Source of the DNA: Nematostella vectensis
Lineage: Eukaryota > Cnidaria > Anthozoa > Actiniaria > Edwardsiidae
DNA: 64,000 bases
Reading direction: 5' to 3'
NCBI RefSeq assembly: GCF_932526225.1
Contig: NC_064038.1
Coordinates: forward strand, 6,943,070 to 7,007,069
Position 1 is the first letter of the stretch. Each line of letters opens with the position of its first letter. Positions 56,240-64,000 of this stretch are shown one piece after another. A model generated the notes under the pieces. The model worked only from the letters and a program-made list of their open reading frames with translations. It did no database searches and was not told the DNA's origin. A program made the position numbers and the translations under genes.

Positions 56240-57340
56240 TTACTCTGACATCCAGGTTTGACTTGGCCCAATAAAGTAGAGATTTGACTTGAACCAATAG
56301 GGTAGAGGTTTGCTTGGCCCAATAAAGTAGAGGTTTGCTTGGCCCAATAAAGTAGAGGTTTGACTTGCCCCAACAAGGTGGAGGTTCGACTTTGCCCAAT
56401 AGGGTAGAGGATCGACTTGGCCCAATAGGGTAGAGGATCGACTTGGTCCTATAGGGTAGAGGATCGACTTGGCCCAATAGGGTAGAGGATCGACTTGGCC
56501 CAATAGGGTAGAGGATCGACTTGGCCCAATAGGGTAGAGGATCAACTTGGCCCAATAGGGTAGAGATTCGGCTTGCTCCAATAGGGTAGAGGTTTGACTT
56601 GGCCCAAGAGGGTAGAGGTTTGACATGGCCCAATAAAGTACAGGATTGACTTGGCCCAATAAAGTAGAGGTTTGACTTGGCCCAATAGGGTAGAGGTTTG
56701 ACTTGGCCCAATAGGGTAGAGGTTTGACTTGGCCCAATAAAGTAGAGGTTTGACTTGGCCCAATAGGGTAGAGGTTTGACTTGGCGCAATAGGGTAGAGG
56801 TTTGACTTGGCCCAATAGGGTAGAGGTTTGAATTGGTACAATAGGGTGGATGTTTAAGTTGTTCCAATAGGGAATAGGTTTGCCCTGGCCCAAAAGGTCA
56901 GAGGTTTGCAAGGCATAATAGGGTAGAGGTTTGACTTGGCCCAATAGGGTAGAGGTTTGCCTTGGCCTAACAGGTTAGAGGTTCGACTTGGCCAAATATG
57001 GTAAAGATTGGCTTGCCAATAGGGTGTTGATTTGGCCCAACAGGGTAGAGGTCCGACATGGTCCAATAGGGTAGAGGTTAGACTTAGTCCAATAGGGTAG
57101 AGTTTGACTTGGCCAATAGGGTAGAGTTTTGACTTGGCCCAATATAGTAGAGGTCAGATTTGGCCCAATAGGGTAGAGGTTCGACTTTCTCCAATTTGGT
57201 AGAGGTTTGACTTGGCCAAAGATGGTAGAGGTTTTAATTGGCCCAATAGGATAGAGGTTTGACTTTGTCCAATTGGGTAGAGGTTTGCCTTGGCAAAATA
57301 GAGTTGAGGTTTGACTTGGCCCAATAGGGTAGAGGCCATT
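56240..57340. repeat. 26-bp minisatellite (about 42 copies)
   Basis: The unit is GTTTGACTTGGCCCAATAGG plus GTAGAG. Three minus-strand frames stay open through much of it and give a 26-residue periodic ORF (78 nt = 3 units), which is an artefact. Confidence 0.95.
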
Positions 57341-57736
57341 CACCATCCACTAAAATTAGCGAGGGCTATAACAGCATTGAGATCACGTGACAGGTTGACC
57401 TTTTATACTAAAAAATTTCACTATTAACGGAAACTTATGGATGACCGATTCGGCGTTCGAGTGACACAGAGACGTCCCTTCAACACCCGAATTGAAAACT
57501 ACAGCCATTTAAAGATAGCGATTTTGATAAATAGTGAGGAGGGGAAGGGAGGTGTGGCTTGGAGCGAACGATACAAACAAGCTTTACAGTATAAACTATA
57601 TATTATATAAATTATATATTATATTTTATTATATCATTATCTTACTACAATTTCTAATAGTAATCTAAGAGGCTACTAGTTATTTAAAAGTCTGTCGTGT
57701 AAGGCTAATACAAGGATAACTATAATTAATAATTCA
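57341..57736. other. Spacer, AT-rich
   Basis: TATATTATA-rich stretch at 57590-57640. No gene seen. Confidence 0.4.
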
Positions 57737-58792
57737 TAATAATTTCTCTACACGTCCGCACACGTCGATTTTTTTAAGATGCTGTTTGTTCATCTCATCC
57801 GCTGACCAAGTTTCCCTCAGGCGGGGCACAACTACTGGCGTGTTCGGAGATCTTGGCATGACTAAAGCTTTTCTTCTACTTTGATTTCGCTCCGTTACAT
57901 CTTAATGAGAATTAGTGCAGATCCTCGACAATTTGCTCAAAAACGCTGCTGGCATTGTAGCCTTTCTTTAAAATCAAATACACTCGAGCCAATATTCCCA
58001 GCTTGTAAGTACAAGTTCGTGACAGATATATCCTTTAAATTCTCACTTTCAAACGGCAATTTGACTGGCAAAAAAATATATCAATATATAAGAACCTTCC
58101 CAAAGAAATGTTAAAACATCAGACACCACTCCCCCGGACATGGGAAAAATACTAGGACCCTCCCACAAAAAATCAGAGCCCTTCCCCCGCTAGATAATCA
58201 CACGTCCTCAATGGTTAAAAAAAATAAAATTCAATGCTGTAGCTGTACATTTACGTCTATTTTCAAATCAAATTTCCACTTTTTTAATCCAAGCATTTCA
58301 CATGATAAAAAGTATTTGGGTTTACAACCTTGTATGAAACTTCAAGTGGAATGGATTTACTTGGTATTCGCCATTAGTTAACGCGATGCAACGGTACTGC
58401 ATTTTTACACGCGCTGGTATCTGGGAGGGTTCCCTACGCTTGATTAGTTGAGGGGCGCGCCACGGGAGTATACGGGTAGTATGAAGGTGGTGAAAGAGCA
58501 ATTGCTTATTCAAATGTGAAAGAGAAGTGCAATTTATGCTGCCGCGGCCTCTTTCCGGCATTTTGGCGTAAAGTCTCACATTTAGTATCACTGTTATCAA
58601 ATAACTGTATAAATAAAAGTTACTATAGTCTAGACAGACAAGTGTTAGACAAATATTACCAGAATACCAACAGCGGTAATCCTTGAACCATTAACAGCTG
58701 AAAATACTCCACCCGCTTACGTATATGATATTTTCGCCATCAATGTTTTAATACAACAGGTATGTTATTGAAAAATGATAAAAAGTGATTAG
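57737..58792. repeat. ~1.06-kb repeat unit, copy 1
   Basis: Almost identical to 62404-63468. Both start ATAATTCATAATAATTTCTC and end AAAAAGTGATTAGTT. Contains a minus-strand 92-codon ORF (58322-58600) identical to that of copy 2. Confidence 0.93.
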
Positions 58793-59794
58793 TTGGAAGT
58801 CAATATAGCTGGAAGTCAATAAAGACATTACAATGAAAAATATTTGCTATTTTGTACAGACTTCAGTTCAGAACACCTGCCGGAATGGCAAACTTTGAAG
58901 GATTTGTTTGGGTTTTAAAGTTTCTTTACGCTCAATTGAAGTAAAAGATATTCAAACACGTCAGTTCTTACCTTCTGCCAAGAGGTTTCTGGGAGAAAAG
59001 CCGATTTGTAAGATTTTAATCTTACAAAATTAAAATTTCAATGAAAGGTCAAGTACTTGGACACGAGTCTGGTTTCAGATGACAACTGATCAGCGGTCTA
59101 CCAGATGAGAATGCATGAATTTGCAAAGGAAACCCGATATAAAGAATAGTTCAACTAGTCGGCTTGCAGTTTTTATTCTAGATTATTTCTTATTTTATGT
59201 TCTTCATTCTATAAAAAAACATATTAATGATGCCAAAATTATTTTAAAAAGATACCGTAGGAAACACCAATCGAAGAATAAAACACAAATACCACAAGCA
59301 AACATGCTTCGTTGACATAAGGGCATAAGCTAAAAGAATTGTCACACTCCCTCAAAGCTGCATCCTGTTACAGTAACACCTCCGTTAGCCACAAAAGGCT
59401 TTAGGGCAACACAAAGAGATCACATGAGGCTGCTTCTTATAAAATCAGGCAAGCATAAAATTGTAATTCAGATGATGCTTGATATTTTTCTTGATCATGA
59501 CTACCTGTGATTACGCTGTTTGCGTGGGTGGTCCTTGTGGCCCTAGTGTCGATTGCTCGAGCAATTCAAAGTGCGTTCTTAAACTTTAAACTGAGTTTGA
59601 ACTTCTTCTTGCTAGAGCTGGTAAGTGAATCATGATTTAACGACCGGAGTATTTGTTAAGCGCGCGCGTAGGTGACTCTTGAAACGCAAATGTAATCACA
59701 GGTAGCCCAGGCAATGGTTGCTTGTCCGTAGCTCGGAATTCGGCTGTTCTGAGAGGGGACGAGTAAGGCGACGACGAGTGAAATGAGTTCTCTA

Positions 59795-59995
59795 ATAGAA
59801 ATCTGACTACCCCCGAAAGAACAAAGAGGGATTTTTTTATGCCTTTGCAGTATCTTCAGGGACTTTTATTGTCGGATTTGGCTACGTACCAGGGTTATCT
59901 AGCTTATGCTTTATAGTTTTGTCTACAAATAGCACGTCAATTGGGAACCGAAAGTGGACCCTCGGCCGCTGTGGGCGCACACCCTGCATCCCCCT

Positions 59996-60039
<44 letters not shown>

Positions 60040-60045
60040 GCATAT
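59795..60045. mobile_element. MITE (CAGGCCCGTA family), partial copy 3
   Basis: Shares CTGACTACCCCCGAAAGAAC, GCCTTTGCAGTATCTTCAGG and GAACCGAAAGTGGACC with copy 1. Left end lost. The right end expanded into a poly-C tract (59997-60036). Nested in the long-TIR element. Confidence 0.7.
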
Positions 60046-60124
60046 TTTGGGGAGTCCCTATTTCAACTCAACTTCCCGTTTCGTAGACTCGACTTATTTA
60101 CCGCGCACCTCTGCTTTCCTTATA

Positions 60125-60144
60125 TTAGTTTATGTGTGTTCCGA

Positions 60145-60180
<36 letters not shown>

Positions 60181-60200
60181 GGGGGGTGGGGGGGGGGGAT
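60125..60200. repeat. (GT)n microsatellite and G run
   Basis: TGTGTGTG of about 30 bp, followed by GGGGGGTGGGGGGGGGG. Confidence 0.92.
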
Positions 60201-60479
60201 ATGCGACGGAGATTGATTTTTCATTACGGACTTTGCGCAAAAATACAGACTAGCTCACAGGCTAAAACATCCCTCGCATTAAAACAATGTCGATCAGCAT
60301 TATATCTTTCGTTTAGCGAAACTATTATTTTACCCCTCAAACACGGGGAGTAGATCGTCGTCTGTATCGGAATCATAGACATGTTCATTCAATCTGTCGC
60401 AAGCTCCAACTGATTTTGTAACCCTTTTCCAGGCAGTCTTGTTGGCATTGCACAGTTGTTGTTCTTGTTATATCAAGCA

Positions 60480-60700
60480 AAGTAGCCAATAACGAGTTAA
60501 TGTTCTCACGGCAATCTACGATTGTGCTTGTGCAGAAGGGAAGTAGCCCATAGAGGGTTATTGTTCTAACGGCAATCAACAGTTTACATTGAGTTAACTG
60601 ACAGCTCATCAGTGGTTGGACAGAGTGATATTTGTTTTCTCTTGCTACAAAGTAGCGAAGCAGCCCATTTAAAGTCACTATTCTCACGGTAGTCGCCGAT
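60480..60700. repeat. Diverged three-copy tandem
   Basis: GTAGCCAATAACGAGTTAAT, GTAGCCCATAGAGGGTTATT and GCAGCCCATTTAAAGTCACT each precede GTTCTMACGGCAATC-like sequence. The spacing is about 60 to 120 bp. The minus strand stays open across them. Confidence 0.5.
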
Positions 60701-61725
60701 TTTCCAGCTACCGATTTTTCAAACTACTTCAGTCACCTGGAGCAAGTCAGTAATGAAAAAGAAACTCCGTCCCACCGGCGACCAGCAACAACGGCACATT
60801 TACCCTAGGGACTCCCACGCAAAAGGTAAAACCTTTAAAAGAAAAAGTCGACAACAACGCAGATTTATGTTTTTTAGAACGATATTTCGGCTGGCCAATA
60901 CCTGCCTTCTTAGGCTTCAGGTTATAAATGAGTTACAATGGCATGTTACAGCTAGTATATGTACAAAGTTCATTGATGATTAACTAACAAAAGGTAAAAA
61001 TAGTAATTGAGTAAGGGGTGACTTATGGAAGATGGTAAATAGGGTGGTGTGGATTACAAAGTAGCTAAACGGTTTCTTCACATATGTTTGTGTATTAAAA
61101 AAAAATAAAATAAAAATAACCCGGTCCGCCGAGGTCTGGTCCGCGTAGGTCCTGTCTTCATTTTACAAAGACCCGATCCCATTATTGATAAAAATTTCTG
61201 CAGTAATCAAGCAGTGCTCATGCGCACACAACTAATATGCAGATAAACGTAACGTATACAATTTTTACTCTTACGCCTAAGTTCTTTACCAAATCATCAG
61301 ATGTTTTTGAAAATAGACAAACAAGACATGACATCGCCTTTTTTAAAATATGATTTTCTAATAAAGAAAGACTAGGACTCAAAACGGTATGTTCTTATCG
61401 GGATTAGGATACCTGTGGAAAGTCACGCATTTTCATCTGGCAGACCGCTGATCAGTTGTTGTCATCTGAAACCAGACTCGTGTTGTAGTACTTGACCTTT
61501 GCATTGAAATTAATCTTACAAATCGGCTTTTTCCCTAGAAACCTCTTGGCAGAAGGTAAGAACTGACGTGCTTGAATACCTTTTACTTCAATTGAGCGTA
61601 AAGAAACTTTAAAACCCAAACAAATCCTTCAAAGTTTGCCATTCCGGCAGGCGTTCTGAACTGAATTCTGTACAAAATAGCAAATATTTTTCATTGTAAT
61701 GTCTTTATTGACTTCCAGTAACTTC

Positions 61726-62403
61726 CAAGGATGAACCAAGACAATTATACAGCATCTGAGATTAGTATACAGCAAGGGTAGAGTTTATTTTCTGTGATTT
61801 TTCTCCTGTACAAACAGGTATGTGTATCTAATAAAGACGGCTGTCAAGAAAATCGCGTGTTATTTGAGCTCGACATGGGGTTGCGTTCGGCTTCATTATA
61901 ATTCGGGAATTTGATTCCCCCAATTTTTTATTTGCTGAATCGAAAGAAATAACACCAATGTTTGCTCAAAGTGCAAAATTTCTGCGAAAATCCATGTACC
62001 ATCGGTTTTATAAGCCCCTAATTTAAGCTATTATTCAAGTCGATATTTTTTATGGACATGTTTAGACAGCAATAAAATATACTTTTTTTTGCCGGAAAAA
62101 GTAAAGAAACCACTCGATTTATACCTTATCAACTCCTTTTTAAGGATCTGTATCGCTATTTTTAATTCCGCGTATATTTAAAGAATATTTTGCGATTTTT
62201 TACGAAAGGTGAAAAATGCCCCCAAATCGGCGATTTTATAGGCAAAATCGTAAATTCGGAATTTCTCGAAAAATATTTATTGTATGTAACTAAAACTTTT
62301 TAAACATGATAAGAGAACCAGGGGCTAACTTTAAACCAATTTTGAGCGATTTTGAAATTTCTTATTTGGAACTCCTCAGTTGAATCTAATGGACTGGTGC
62401 ACT
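61726..62403. other. Spacer, AT-rich
   Basis: Between the long-TIR element and repeat unit copy 2. No gene or array seen. Confidence 0.4.
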
Positions 62404-63468
62404 AATAATTCATAATAATTTCTCTACACGTCCGCACACGTCGATTTTTTTTAAGATGCTGTTTGTTCATCCCATCCGCAGACCAAGTTTCCCTCAGGCG
62501 GGGCACAACTACTGGCGTGTTCGGAGATCTTGGCATGACTAAAGCTTTTCTTCTACTTTGATTTCGCTCCGTTACATCTTAATGAGAATTAGTGCAGATC
62601 CTCGACAATTTGCTCAAAAACGCTGCTGGCATTGTAGCCTTTTTTTAAAATCAAATACACTCGAGCCAATATTCCCAGCTTGTAAGTACAAGTTCGTGAC
62701 AGATATATCCTTTAAATTCTCACTTTCAAACGGCAATTTGACTGGCAAAAAATATATAAATATATAAGAACCTCCCCCAAGAGATGTGAAAACATCAGAC
62801 ACCACTCCCCCGGACATGGGAAAAATACTAGGACCCTCCCACAAAAAATCAGAGCCCTTCCCCCGCTAGATAATCACACGTCCTCAATGGTAATAAAAAA
62901 ATAAAATTCAATGCTGTAGCTGTACATTTACGTCTATTTTCAAATCAAATTTCCACTTTTTTAATCCAAGCATTTCACATGATAAAAAGTATTTGGGTTT
63001 ACAACCTTGTATGAAACTTCAAGTGGAATGGATTTACTTGGTATTCGCCATTAGTTAACGCGATGCAACGGTACTGCATTTTTACACGCGCTGGTATCTG
63101 GGAGGGTTCCCTACGCTTGATTAGTTGAGGGGCGCGCCACGGGAGTATACGGGTAGTATGAAGGTGGTGAAAGAGCAATTGCTTATTCAAATGTGAAAGA
63201 GAAGTGCAATTTATGCTGCCGCGGCCTCTTTCCGGCATTTTGGCGTAAAGTCTCACATTTAGTATCACTGTTATCAAATAACTGTATAAATAAAAGTTAC
63301 TATAGTCTAGACAGACAAGTGTTAGACAAATATTACCAGAATACCAACAGCGGTAATCCTTGAACCATTAACAGCTGAAAATACTCCACCTGCTTACGTA
63401 TATATTTTTGCCATCAATGTTTTAATACAACAGGTATGTTATTGAAAAATGATAAAAAGTGATTAGTT
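62404..63468. repeat. ~1.06-kb repeat unit, copy 2
   Basis: Near-identical to 57737-58792. The minus-strand ORF 62999-63277 is the same 92 residues. Differences are small indels in A/T runs and a few substitutions, so the duplication is recent. Confidence 0.93.
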
Positions 63469-64000
63469 ATCTTTTAAACGGCAATTTGACTGGCAAAAAA
63501 AATATATCAATATATAAGAACCTCCCCAAAGAGATGTTAAAACATCAGACACCACCCCCCTGGACATAGGAAAAATACTAGGACCCTCCCACAAAAAATC
63601 AGAGCCCTTCCCCCGCTAGATAATCACACGTCCTCAATGGTAATAAAAAATAAAATTCAATGCTGTAGCTGTACATTTACGTCTATTTTCAAATCAAATT
63701 TCCACTTTTTTAATCCAAGCATTTCACATGATAAAAAGTATTTGGGTTTACAACCTTGTATGAAACTTCAAGTGGAATGGATTTACTTGGTATTCGCCAT
63801 TAGACGCTCTGGTATCTGGAAGGGTTCCCTACGCTTGATTAGTTGAGGGGCGCGCCACGGGAGTATACGGGTAGTATGAAGGTGGTGAAAGAGCAATTGC
63901 TTATTCAAATGTGAAAGAGAAGTGCAATTTATGCTGCCGCGGCCTTTTTCCGGCATTTTGGCGTAAAGTCTCACATTTAGTATCACTGTTATCAAATAAC
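63469..64000. repeat. ~1.06-kb repeat unit, copy 3 (partial, cut by window)
   Basis: Begins ATCTTTTAAACGGCAATTTG, inside the unit, directly after the end of copy 2, and continues to the window end. It has a ~30-bp deletion near 63803 that shortens the shared minus-strand ORF. Confidence 0.9.

Larger units (their letters stand above)
58808..61725. mobile_element. Long-TIR element (~300-bp arms)
   Basis: The left arm 58808-59112 starts CTGGAAGTCAATAAAGACAT. The right arm 61430-61725 is its inverted copy and ends ATGTCTTTATTGACTTCCAG. Arms share TTCAGTTCAGAACACCTGCC and GAAACTTTAAAACCCAAAC-type strings with few differences. The ~2.3-kb interior has no recognisable transposase and includes MITE copy 3 and microsatellites. 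It directly abuts repeat unit copy 1. Confidence 0.75.

Noticed and set aside
56232..57346. Periodic minus-strand ORFs with 26-residue repeats
   Set aside because: Translation of the 26-bp minisatellite; three frames are open at once.

Overview
The window is animal nuclear DNA. Its genes are split by GT-AG introns, it carries one mitochondrial-type respiratory gene (NDUFS7), a 7TM receptor and a LINE, and it is packed with minisatellites and small inverted-repeat transposons. The gene content and repeat style fit an anthozoan cnidarian such as a sea anemone. That assignment is an inference, not something read directly from a marker.

Region 1-6590 is repeat-rich. It holds a diverged tandem dimer, a tRNA-headed SINE-like unit fused to a 57-bp array, broken ORFs and a ~55-bp minisatellite. 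From 6591 to 36881 (+ strand) runs one large gene that I assembled from 22 exons by splice sites and phase. The joined CDS is 6,001 nt and stays in frame throughout, giving about 1,999 residues with the 5' end missing. It encodes twelve fibronectin type III (FN3) domains, mostly one domain per phase-1 exon, followed by a C-terminal channel module. That module reads: periplasmic-binding-like S1 half, TM1, pore loop with a canonical K+ selectivity filter (TTLGYGD), TM2, S2 half, TM3, cytoplasmic tail. This is the topology of a glutamate-receptor-like channel with a potassium-channel pore, as in bacterial GluR0 and rotifer AvGluR1, fused here to a long adhesion-type ectodomain. It is the most interesting object in the window.

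Many introns of this gene hold their own private minisatellite, often starting within 100 bp of the 5' splice site. One 24-bp array lies inside an exon and encodes a Ser/Thr/Pro mucin-like insert in FN3-10. A 5'-truncated CR1/Jockey-like LINE lies in one intron.

At 39507-41814 (- strand) there is a small three-exon gene for a secreted WAP (four-disulfide-core) protein. At 44496-49619 (+) lies a complete nine-exon NDUFS7 gene (211 aa), with a probable 3'UTR intron and a poly(A) signal near 51216. Its exon 8 donor site has been amplified seven times as a 57-bp minisatellite. A single-exon class A GPCR lies at 53824-54945 (-). The right end (55900-64000) is again repetitive: a 26-bp minisatellite, MITEs, a ~2.9-kb element with ~300-bp inverted arms, and ~1-kb repeat units present three times.

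The genes show no operon-like linkage. They are independent eukaryotic transcription units.
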